DNA of 11,247 nt from Phycisphaerae bacterium (GTDB lineage: Bacteria; Planctomycetota; Phycisphaerae; Tepidisphaerales; Tepidisphaeraceae), in assembly GCA_014380825.1 (NCBI GenBank), contig JACMJD010000508.1, forward strand, positions 1 to 11,247, given 5' to 3'. A model generated the notes under the pieces. The model did not search any database. It saw only the letters and a list, made by a program, of their open reading frames with translations, and was not told the DNA's origin. A program made the position numbers and the translations under genes. The stretch's first letter is position 1. The number at the start of each line of letters is the position of its first letter. Positions 5,202 to 11,247 of the stretch are shown here, in pieces.

Positions 5202-6541
5202 TGCACGACTTCCTTGCCGATGAATCGTTCGCCAAGCAACAGGATCAGAATGATCCGCTGCGCGCATATCGAAGCGAATTTCACATCCCGCGACACGGGA
5301 ATGGTCAAGAGATCATCTATCTCGCCGGCAACTCCCTGGGGTTGATGCCGAAGAAGGCACGCACGATCGTCGATCAGGAACTGGACGACTGGCAGAACCT
5401 CGCCGTTGAAGCTCACTTCGCCGGCAAGACGCCGTGGTACGGCTATCACGAAGTATTCCGCGAATCGGGCGCGCGACTAGTCGGCGCGAAACCGGGCGAA
5501 GTCGTGATGATGAATTCGCTGACGGTGAACCTGCACCTGCTGTTCGCCAGCTTCTTCCGGCCGACGTTGGAACGCTACAAACTCCTGATCGAAGATCCGT
5601 GTTTTCCATCGGACAATTATGCGGTGCGCACCCACCTGCAAACGCGCGGTCTGGATGCCCGCGAGGCGCTGCTGATTGCGAAACCGCGGAACGGTCGCGC
5701 GACGCTTTCGATGGACGAGTTCGAATCCATCTTCGCGCGCCAAGGCAAAGAGATCGCGCTCGTCTGGATGTCGGGTGTGAATTTCCTCACCGGTCAGGTG
5801 TTCGACATGCAGCGCATCACGGCGCTCGCGAAGAAGCACGGCTGCGTGGTCGGATGGGATCTTGCACATGGCGCGGGAAACATCATCACACAACTTCACG
5901 ACTGGGACGTCGATTTCGCGGCGTGGTGTTCGTACAAATATCTCAACTCCGGGCCAGGCTCGATCGCGGGAGCATTCATCCACCAAAAGCACGGCGGCAA
6001 CCCAGACATCCCGCGATACGCTGGCTGGTGGGGAAACGACCCGGCCACGCGTTTTCGTATGCAGCTTGAACCTGATTTCGAGCCACGAAAAGGCGCGGAT
6101 GGCTGGCAGATCAGCAACCCGCCGATCCTGTCGATGGCGCCGTTGCAGGCGTCGCTGGAGATCTTCGATCGCGCGACGATGCCAGCGGTGCGGGCGAAAT
6201 CGATCAAGCTGACTGCGTATCTGCGATATCTGTTAGAGCGCTCGCCGAGCTTCGGGGAGAATTTTGACATCACCACGCCGCGTGAAACGGAAGCGCAAGG
6301 ATGTCAGTTGTCGATTGTCGTACACGAGAACGCGAAGGCGGTGCAGGATGCGCTGTGCGCCGCCGGCGCGACGTGCGATTTCCGCGAGCCGAATGTCATC
6401 CGCGCCGCACCAACGCCGCTGTACAACACGTTTCATGAGTGCTGGCGATTCGTACGGATCTTCGAGTCATGCCTTGACCGTGGCATGGGCGTCTCGCCCG
6501 TGCTGCCTGAAAACGCGGGCGAGACGCCCACGCCACGATGA
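5201..6541 (+). CDS. kynU: Kynureninase
   Basis: This 446-residue PLP-dependent enzyme of the aminotransferase class V fold hydrolyses 3-hydroxykynurenine (or kynurenine) to 3-hydroxyanthranilate (or anthranilate) plus alanine. Family motifs include YLAGNSLGLMPK (40-51), PWYGYHE (about 78-84), MNSLTVNLHLL (104-114), EDPCFPSDNYA, VGWDLAHGAGN (217-227, Asp220 contacting the PLP ring) and WCSYKYLNSGPGS (242-254) with Lys246 as the PLP Schiff-base lysine. GWWGNDPATRF and NVIRAAPTPLYNTF (399-412) complete the substrate site. The start ATG at 5201 overlaps the ACMSD stop by one base and gives the normal N-terminus MHDFLADESFA; the frame is open further upstream, but that part lies inside the ACMSD gene. 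The natural end is near residue 426 (IFESCLD); the last 20 residues come from the second copy of the palindromic repeat. The stop overlaps the kmo start (ATGA). Confidence 0.95.
   Translation: MHDFLADESFAKQQDQNDPLRAYRSEFHIPRHGNGQEIIYLAGNSLGLMPKKARTIVDQELDDWQNLAVEAHFAGKTPWYGYHEVFRESGARLVGAKPGEVVMMNSLTVNLHLLFASFFRPTLERYKLLIEDPCFPSDNYAVRTHLQTRGLDAREALLIAKPRNGRATLSMDEFESIFARQGKEIALVWMSGVNFLTGQVFDMQRITALAKKHGCVVGWDLAHGAGNIITQLHDWDVDFAAWCSYKYLNSGPGSIAGAFIHQKHGGNPDIPRYAGWWGNDPATRFRMQLEPDFEPRKGADGWQISNPPILSMAPLQASLEIFDRATMPAVRAKSIKLTAYLRYLLERSPSFGENFDITTPRETEAQGCQLSIVVHENAKAVQDALCAAGATCDFREPNVIRAAPTPLYNTFHECWRFVRIFESCLDRGMGVSPVLPENAGETPTPR
6479..6537. repeat. 59-bp palindromic repeat R5, copy b, coding for the kynureninase tail
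   Basis: The arms (6479-6502 and 6514-6537) are identical to those at 5139-5197; the 11-base loop differs at 4 positions. The element is read in the same frame as the first copy and encodes GMGVSPVLPENAGETPTPR at the end of kynureninase. The next gene's ATG begins at 6538, immediately after the right arm, and forms an ATGA overlap with the kynU stop. No Shine-Dalgarno exists inside the element. Confidence 0.9.
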
Positions 6542-7836
6542 GCAAGCAAGTCGCTATCGTCGGTGCGGGATTAGCGGGACCACTCCTCGCATGCTTCCTA
6601 TCGCGCGATGGATTTGACGTCACGCTCTACGAACGCCGCAGCGATCCGCGCATCGCAGGATTCGCGGGCGGGCGATCGATCAACCTCGCGCTCTCCGCGC
6701 GCGGGATCGACGCGCTTCAGCGCGTTGGCCTGGCGGACGAAGTCCTGAACAACGTCATCCCCATGCATGGCCGGATGCTGCATGAGCCGGATGGGTCGCT
6801 GGCGTTTCAGTATTACAGCTCGAATCATACCGATGCGATCAATTCGGTTTCGCGCGCGGATTTGAACTTGATCCTGCTGAATGCGGCCGAGCGATGCGGG
6901 GCGAAACTGGTCTTCGATCATCGCTGTCAATCCGTCGATCTGGAATCGGCCCGACCAACCGTGACGTTCGAAAATGGCGTGACGATCGAGACCGATCTGA
7001 TCGTCGGGGCCGACGGCGCGTATTCGGTCGTTCGTCAGCAGATGCAAAAGCGCGAGGGATTCAACTTCAGCCAGAGCTATCTCGAACACGGATACAAAGA
7101 GCTCACGATCCCGCCAACCGAATCCGGCAGCTACGCGATGGAGAAAAACGCACTACACATCTGGCCGCGCGGGACGTACATGATGATCGCGCTGCCAAAC
7201 CAGGATCGCTCGTTCACCTGCACGTGCTTCTGGCCGCTCAAGACGTTTGAAGAGTTAAAATCGCCGCAACAGATCGAAGGATTCTTTCGGCGAAACTTCC
7301 CCGATGCGGTCGCGTTCATGCCGACGCTGGTCGAAGATTTTCAACGCAATCCGAACGGCTCGCTGCTCACTGTTCGCTGCTTTCCGTGGAACTATCAGAG
7401 CAAAGCCGTGCTGCTCGGCGACGCCGCCCACGCGATCGTTCCATTTTATGGCCAAGGCATGAACGCAGCGTTCGAGGATTGCGTGACGCTCAGCGCGTGT
7501 CTCAAGGACAATCCGACCGATCCCCTCGAAGAGTACGCCCGCCTGCGAAAACCAAACACCGACGCGATCGCCGAGATGGCGCTGCACAACTTCGTCGAGA
7601 TGCGCGATCACGTTGCATCGCGATCGTTCCTGGTCAGAAAGAAAATCGCGCACGCGATGCATCGGATGTTTCCCGGTGCATTTATTCCGCTCTACAACAT
7701 GATCAGCTTCAGCACGATGCCGTATGCGATTGCTCAACTGCGCGCTAAGCGGCAAGCCGCGATCCTTCGCATCGCCGCCTGCGGCTTAGCAATCCTTCTG
7801 GTGATCGTCGTGCTGATCCTGCTACGATACACGTGA
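6538..7836 (+). CDS. kmo: Kynurenine 3-monooxygenase
   Basis: This 432-residue flavoprotein hydroxylase uses FAD, NADPH and O2 to convert L-kynurenine to 3-hydroxykynurenine, the preferred substrate of the neighbouring kynureninase if the product is to enter ring cleavage. The Rossmann FAD motif GAGLAG lies at residues 9-14, ending in the acidic YER (31-33). The GADGAYS motif (157-163) and GDAAHAIVPFYGQGMNAAFED (294-314), which binds the FAD ribityl/phosphate, are intact. Residues about 409-429 are a hydrophobic helix (ILRIAACGLAILLVIVVLILL) after a basic stretch, so the protein is probably anchored in the membrane by its C-terminus, comparable to the tail anchor of eukaryotic KMO. The start overlaps the kynU stop (ATGA) and the stop TGA shares an A with the kynA ATG. 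An inverted repeat lies in the last 100 bases. Confidence 0.94.
   Translation: MSKQVAIVGAGLAGPLLACFLSRDGFDVTLYERRSDPRIAGFAGGRSINLALSARGIDALQRVGLADEVLNNVIPMHGRMLHEPDGSLAFQYYSSNHTDAINSVSRADLNLILLNAAERCGAKLVFDHRCQSVDLESARPTVTFENGVTIETDLIVGADGAYSVVRQQMQKREGFNFSQSYLEHGYKELTIPPTESGSYAMEKNALHIWPRGTYMMIALPNQDRSFTCTCFWPLKTFEELKSPQQIEGFFRRNFPDAVAFMPTLVEDFQRNPNGSLLTVRCFPWNYQSKAVLLGDAAHAIVPFYGQGMNAAFEDCVTLSACLKDNPTDPLEEYARLRKPNTDAIAEMALHNFVEMRDHVASRSFLVRKKIAHAMHRMFPGAFIPLYNMISFSTMPYAIAQLRAKRQAAILRIAACGLAILLVIVVLILLRYT
7744..7790. repeat. Inverted repeat inside the 3' end of kmo
   Basis: The 17-base arms GCTAAGCGGCAAGCCGC (7744-7760) and GCCGCCTGCGGCTTAGC (7774-7790) match as reverse complements at 14 of 17 positions, with a 13-base loop. 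It lies 44 bases before the kmo stop and encodes the start of the C-terminal membrane helix (AKRQAAILRIAACGLA). In form it resembles the other palindromes at gene ends here, but it is more diverged. Confidence 0.6.
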
Positions 7837-8621
7837 TGGCTCACCTGAATTATTCGACTTACCTCAAGCTCGACGAGTTGCTCAAGCATCAGATCGCGCA
7901 GTCCGACCCGGCCGAGCATGATGAGATGCTGTTTATCGTCATCCATCAAACGTACGAGCTGTGGTTCAAGCTGATGCTGCACGAGTTCGAAAAGATCAAC
8001 CAGAACTTTTCCGCGAACGATCTCTACGGCGCGATCGCATCGTTCCGTCGCGTGCGCACGGTGATGAAAACGCTGGTTGGGCAGGTCGACATTCTCGAGA
8101 CGATGACGCCAATGTCGTTCACGAGCTTCCGCGATCGGCTGGACACATCCAGCGGATTTCAGTCGTATCAATTTCGCGAGCTGGAGTTCATGCTCGGATA
8201 TAAGCGACCGGATGTGCTGAAGTATTATCCGCCGGATCTGCCGGGGCATGAAGAGATGCGCAAGCGGCTGAGCGAGCGCACGGTGCTCGATCATTTCTAT
8301 GATTTCCTGGCCGCGCAGGGTGCGCCGATTCCGGATGAAGTCCGCAATCGCGATGTGACGCAGCCGAATCAACCGAACGCGGCCGTGCAGGAAGAGGTGC
8401 TGAAGCTGTATCAATCACGGCCGGACCTGGCGATCCTGTTCGAAGCGATGATCGACTTCGACGAAGGCTTTCAGGAGTGGCGCTATCGTCACGTGAAGCT
8501 GGTCGAGCGGACGATCGGCTCGAAGACCGGCACGGGCGGATCGCCGGGCGTTGAGTTCTTGAAGAAGTCACTGTTTCTCCCCGCGTTCGCAGATTTGTGG
8601 GCCGTGCGAGTACGGATGTAA
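7836..8621 (+). CDS. kynA: Tryptophan 2,3-dioxygenase
   Basis: This 261-residue haem dioxygenase opens the indole ring of L-tryptophan to N-formylkynurenine, the committed first step of the pathway; it is cytoplasmic and normally tetrameric. Motifs include FIVIHQTYELWFKLMLHEFE (about 33-52) with distal-pocket His37, SFTSFRDRLDTSSGFQSYQFRELEF (94-118) with the carboxylate-binding Arg99, and WRYRHVKLVERTIGSKTGTGGSPG (215-238) with haem-ligand His219 and Thr233, equivalent to His240 and Thr254 of the Xanthomonas enzyme. Length is a little short for bacterial TDO but no motif is missing. The ATG at 7836 shares its A with the kmo stop; a GTG one codon earlier (7833) would give a 4-base overlap and is possible. 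It is the last gene of the kynurenine set. I see no formamidase after it. Confidence 0.95.
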   Translation: MAHLNYSTYLKLDELLKHQIAQSDPAEHDEMLFIVIHQTYELWFKLMLHEFEKINQNFSANDLYGAIASFRRVRTVMKTLVGQVDILETMTPMSFTSFRDRLDTSSGFQSYQFRELEFMLGYKRPDVLKYYPPDLPGHEEMRKRLSERTVLDHFYDFLAAQGAPIPDEVRNRDVTQPNQPNAAVQEEVLKLYQSRPDLAILFEAMIDFDEGFQEWRYRHVKLVERTIGSKTGTGGSPGVEFLKKSLFLPAFADLWAVRVRM

Positions 8622-8769
8622 TCGCGGCCACCCAGGTCGCACCGTGGTTGCATCGCCTGCCGGTTCCCGCTATCAACGCGATTCTGGGCTTGCAGGTGCC
8701 ACTGTGAGCGTCTGACTGCACGTTTTGCCTGCGACGGGCCGATAATGTCTGGTGATTCGAACACCTCAT

Positions 8770-9552
8770 ATGCGGCTCGTGCGCGATGAACCGTTGGATG
8801 AATCGATGCGCGAGGATGAAGAATTGAATTCGATTGCGGATGACGCTGACGACGATGTCGCCGCGCGCGAACGCGATGAGCGAAGCGACATCGACGAACA
8901 ACCCGACGGCACCATCGTTGACGAATCCGACGATTCCGGTGATGGCGAGGCCGCTTCAGCGGCCGTGTCCGACACCGTCGATCTCCAATCCCTCGAAGCC
9001 TTGCTCTTCAGCACGCATCATCCCCTCACCGCGGGACGACTCGCTGAACTGCTCGAATTAGAAACTACGAAACCCATTCGCTCCGCGATCAAATCGTTGA
9101 ACGAGCAATACGATTCCGGCAACCGCGCCTTCCGCATCGAACAAGTCGCCGGCGGATATCAACTACTCACGCTCCCGACCTTCGGCGAGCTGCTGAAAAA
9201 GTTCCACCAGAAAGAAGGCGACGCCAAGCTCACCAAGGCGGCGCTGGAGACGCTGGCGATCATCGCGTACAAGCAGCCGATCCTGCGCGCCGACATTGAA
9301 GCCATCCGCGGCGTCGCCTGCGGCGAAACGATCCGCTCGCTGATGGAAAAACACCTCGTCAAAATCGCCGGCCGAGCCGAAGAACCGGGCCGACCGATCC
9401 TCTACGGCACGACGAAGCGGTTCCTCGAATTGTTCGGATTGAACAGCTTGAAGGAGCTGCCGCAGAACGAAGACAGCAAAGCGTTCGCCCCGCCACCGTC
9501 TGCGCCCATGGCGCACCAGGTTGTTGAAGACAACGAATCTGGCACGGCTTGA
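8770..9552 (+). CDS. scpB: Segregation and condensation protein B (ScpB)
   Basis: ScpB forms the winged-helix dimer that binds ScpA and SMC in the chromosome-condensing complex. The core starts near residue 69 (LQSLEALLFSTHHPLTAGRLAELL), followed by FRIEQVAGGYQLLTLPTFGELL and the second winged helix with its signature KAALETLAIIAYKQPILRADIEAIRGV, then LVKIAGRAEEPGRPILYGTTKRFLELFGL. This is the usual ScpB order. The N-terminal ~65 residues are strikingly acidic (runs of Asp and Glu, such as DDADDDVAARERDERSD) and not part of the conserved fold. The ATG at 8770 is chosen; a GTG at 8752 would add six residues, and neither has a clear ribosome site. The last residues (ESGTA) and stop lie in a small palindrome shared with the next gene's start. 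scpA is not in this window. Confidence 0.92.
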   Translation: MRLVRDEPLDESMREDEELNSIADDADDDVAARERDERSDIDEQPDGTIVDESDDSGDGEAASAAVSDTVDLQSLEALLFSTHHPLTAGRLAELLELETTKPIRSAIKSLNEQYDSGNRAFRIEQVAGGYQLLTLPTFGELLKKFHQKEGDAKLTKAALETLAIIAYKQPILRADIEAIRGVACGETIRSLMEKHLVKIAGRAEEPGRPILYGTTKRFLELFGLNSLKELPQNEDSKAFAPPPSAPMAHQVVEDNESGTA

Positions 9553-9564
9553 AAAGCCGTGCTA
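9540..9564. repeat. Small palindrome R6 over the scpB stop and next gene's start
   Basis: TGGCACGGCTT (9540-9550) and AAGCCGTGCTA (9554-9564) pair over 11 positions (one G-T) around a GAA loop. The scpB stop TGA (9550-9552) and the proposed TTG start of the glycosyltransferase gene (9549-9551) both lie inside it. It resembles a short dispersed repeat (GCACGGCTTGAAAAGCCGTGC) that I recall from planctomycete intergenic regions. Confidence 0.7.
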
Positions 9565-11192
9565 CGGTTCGCTCATTGACCCATTCAATCGATAAACAAA
9601 CCGAGCCGCGGCCGTGGCTGCGCATCGACGTTGCGATGCTCGCACTCGCGCTGTTCGTCGCGCTGGGCACGCGATCCATCACGATCGATAGGCCATTCCA
9701 TCGCGATCCGGAAGGCTGCGGCAGTTTTTACGGCACGCTGGCGCGGAACTACTTTCGATATGGCGTGATCAAGACGTTTGCCGTGCCGATTCAGAACGCG
9801 GGGATTTCGCCGGCGGCGCCGGTGTTTTATCCGAATCATCCGCCACTGCTGCCGTTGCTGGTGGCCGGGACGTATGCAGTGTCCGGATGGAATCCCACGA
9901 GCGGCGATGTGCCGCCGGATTGGCAAACGCGCTTGTCGACCACGCTCGCCACGCTGGCGTGCGTTGCGACGATCTTCGTGATGCTCCGCAACCGCGCGGG
10001 CTTGCGCGCCGCGACATTCGCCGCGATCCTGTTCGCGCTCATGCCGATGACGCTGGTGTTCGGCAGCCAGCCGGACGTGATCAACACGCAGCTCGATTTC
10101 TTCGCGTTGCTCACGGTCGCGGCATACCTGCGATTTCACGATTCGCCAAGCCTGTCGCGATTTCTGCTGCTCTGTCTCGCGTTCTTTCCCGCCGCTGCCA
10201 CGGATTGGCCGGCGTTTCATCTGGTGATCGTGCTCGGCATTCACTTCATCGCCACGCGACCGCTGCGACAGTGGCCATGGATTATCGCGTTCGGATTGTT
10301 CGTCGCGATGTTATTCTTCCTGCTCTACGCGCAAGTCGTTGCGGTCACGCACGATTGGCAATGGATGAGCAAACTAGTGCGACGACGCGCGCTCAGCAGC
10401 CAGACCGACGCGAACCACGCTTACACGATGTGGGAATGGATCGAAGGCGCGGTGCGGCATCACGCGATCGGCCGACATACCGACGCGGGGTTTCGTCTCT
10501 TGGCCGTCTGGCTTCTGCTGGCGATGACTCGATTGCGATCGTCGCGTTCGACGCAACTGATTCTGCTGCTTCTCGGCTGGGCGATCCTGCACATCGTCAT
10601 CGGCCGCCAGGGGGTGTTCGTTCACGAGTGGTGGTGGTGGCCACTCACGCCCGCGATCGCGATGGCGGGCGGGGTCGCGATCGACTGGATTTTGAAACAA
10701 CCGGAATCGCGCGGCGCGGATCGGAGGATCGCCACCAGCGTCGCTGTAGTAATGATCTGCATCTTCGGCATTCACAATATCCGCGCCGCCGTCGCCGAGC
10801 TTCGGCATCCGTACGGCATGTCAAAAGATCCGGCGCTCGACTATTCCGTCACAGAAATGGGCGCCGCCATCCGCGCGGCCGCGCCGCTGGGCGAAGCGGT
10901 CATGCTCGCCGAGGACGACAAGACGTTGTCGCTCTGGTTCTACGGCGATCGTGCGATCAAACAAAAGATCTGGAGCGTGGACACGTTCGAATCCCGCCTG
11001 CACGACGGCGTCGCCGATCTGCAATTCGATCTGACAGAACAGTGCCCCACCGCCCCGGCCGCCATGATCGTACCGAAGGCGTATCTGTCCGAGGGACTCA
11101 AACCGCTGACGGATTATCTCGACAGCCGGTACCCGAAAACCGAGTCGGCGAAGTTCATTACGTACGCGCTGAACGGAACGAAGACGAATTGA
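9549..11192 (+). CDS. Multi-pass membrane glycosyltransferase, GT39/PMT-ArnT-like
   Basis: This protein of up to 547 residues has many membrane helices (clearly 28-41, 130-147, 155-171, 181-194, 203-215, 222-235, 244-263 and several after 310). It fits polyprenyl-phosphate-sugar glycosyltransferases of the GT39/PMT/ArnT type. The first luminal/periplasmic loop has the expected acidic feature (FHRDPEGCGSFYGTLARNYFRYG, 50-72) and the YPNHPPLLPLL motif (94-104) seen in many GT39-like proteins. The C-terminal ~130 residues are a soluble domain. The donor sugar and acceptor cannot be read from the sequence. The TTG start at 9549 overlaps the scpB stop (TTGA); TTG 9576 or ATG 9636 are alternatives, though ATG 9636 would cut into the first helix. 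The stop at 11190-11192 abuts another repeat. Confidence is high for a membrane glycosyltransferase, low for specificity. Confidence 0.75.
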   Translation: MKSRATVRSLTHSIDKQTEPRPWLRIDVAMLALALFVALGTRSITIDRPFHRDPEGCGSFYGTLARNYFRYGVIKTFAVPIQNAGISPAAPVFYPNHPPLLPLLVAGTYAVSGWNPTSGDVPPDWQTRLSTTLATLACVATIFVMLRNRAGLRAATFAAILFALMPMTLVFGSQPDVINTQLDFFALLTVAAYLRFHDSPSLSRFLLLCLAFFPAAATDWPAFHLVIVLGIHFIATRPLRQWPWIIAFGLFVAMLFFLLYAQVVAVTHDWQWMSKLVRRRALSSQTDANHAYTMWEWIEGAVRHHAIGRHTDAGFRLLAVWLLLAMTRLRSSRSTQLILLLLGWAILHIVIGRQGVFVHEWWWWPLTPAIAMAGGVAIDWILKQPESRGADRRIATSVAVVMICIFGIHNIRAAVAELRHPYGMSKDPALDYSVTEMGAAIRAAAPLGEAVMLAEDDKTLSLWFYGDRAIKQKIWSVDTFESRLHDGVADLQFDLTEQCPTAPAAMIVPKAYLSEGLKPLTDYLDSRYPKTESAKFITYALNGTKTN

Positions 11193-11247
11193 ACCACAGA
11201 TTTCACAGATTGCGCAGATTAAGAATTTGCGTTTTAAAATCTGTGTA
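11193..11247. repeat. CACAGATT repeat R7 after the glycosyltransferase stop (cut by window end)
   Basis: Directly after the stop come three near-copies of a 9-base unit (ACAGATTTC, ACAGATTGC, GCAGATTAA), then an AT-rich middle, then AAATCTGTG (11237-11245), the reverse complement of CACAGATTT (11195-11203). The layout is that of a larger inverted repeat whose right half continues beyond the window. Its AT-rich composition differs strongly from the surrounding genes. Confidence 0.7.

Noticed and set aside
4987..5235. Minus-strand small proteins with VAWASRPR...ARARRPCHG across the repeat copies (also 6396-6623)
   Set aside because: These are other-frame translations of the 59-bp palindrome and appear wherever the repeat occurs; no start signals or domains.
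8622..8769. Possible degraded palindrome after kynA (ACCGTGG...GCCTGC / GCAGGTGCCACTG)
   Set aside because: Only short interrupted stretches pair, so it cannot be told from chance. The 148-base gap holds nothing else I can support, and no convincing promoter for scpB.
1..11247. Undescribed defence or mobile system
   Set aside because: No nuclease, helicase, reverse transcriptase, toxin-antitoxin, transposase or integrase gene is visible; all complete genes have assignable families.

Overview
The window is GC-rich with tightly packed genes. It most resembles a member of the Planctomycetota, possibly class Phycisphaerae. Three things suggest this: two proteins with an N-terminal LEPR-XLL-like motif (LETRRLLA, LEARRLLS) in front of RTX calcium-binding repeats, an abundance of palindromic intergenic repeats, and a repeat translated as GMGVSPV...AGETPTPR, a peptide I remember from many planctomycete proteins. 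The assignment rests on recall, not on a marker gene.

Layout: positions 1-103 hold the 3' end of a plus-strand gene, perhaps an excisionase-like DNA-binding protein. The minus strand then carries two tandem RTX paralogues (256-1314 and 1452-2246) and thiD (2493-3293). A purine/pyrimidine-rich palindrome lies in the divergent gap after thiD. From 3479 to 8621 the plus strand carries five genes of the kynurenine route of tryptophan catabolism: 3-hydroxyanthranilate 3,4-dioxygenase, ACMS decarboxylase (ACMSD), kynureninase, kynurenine 3-monooxygenase and tryptophan 2,3-dioxygenase. After them come scpB (8770-9552) and a multi-pass GT39/PMT-like glycosyltransferase (9549-11192).

The kynurenine genes stand in exactly the reverse order of the reactions. 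Three of their four junctions are start/stop overlaps, so the set is very probably one translationally coupled operon. Together the enzymes take tryptophan to 2-aminomuconate semialdehyde, except that no kynurenine formamidase is present here.

The most unusual aspect is the palindromic repeats of several families at or over gene 3' ends. One 59-bp palindrome occurs twice, at the ends of the ACMSD and kynureninase genes. It is translated in the same frame both times, gives both enzymes nearly the same foreign C-terminal tail, and leads directly into the stop/start overlap with the next gene. Other inverted repeats follow the dioxygenase stop, lie inside the 3' end of the monooxygenase gene, overlap the scpB stop and glycosyltransferase start, and abut the glycosyltransferase stop. 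I see no CRISPR array, tRNA, rRNA, transposase or recognisable defence system.
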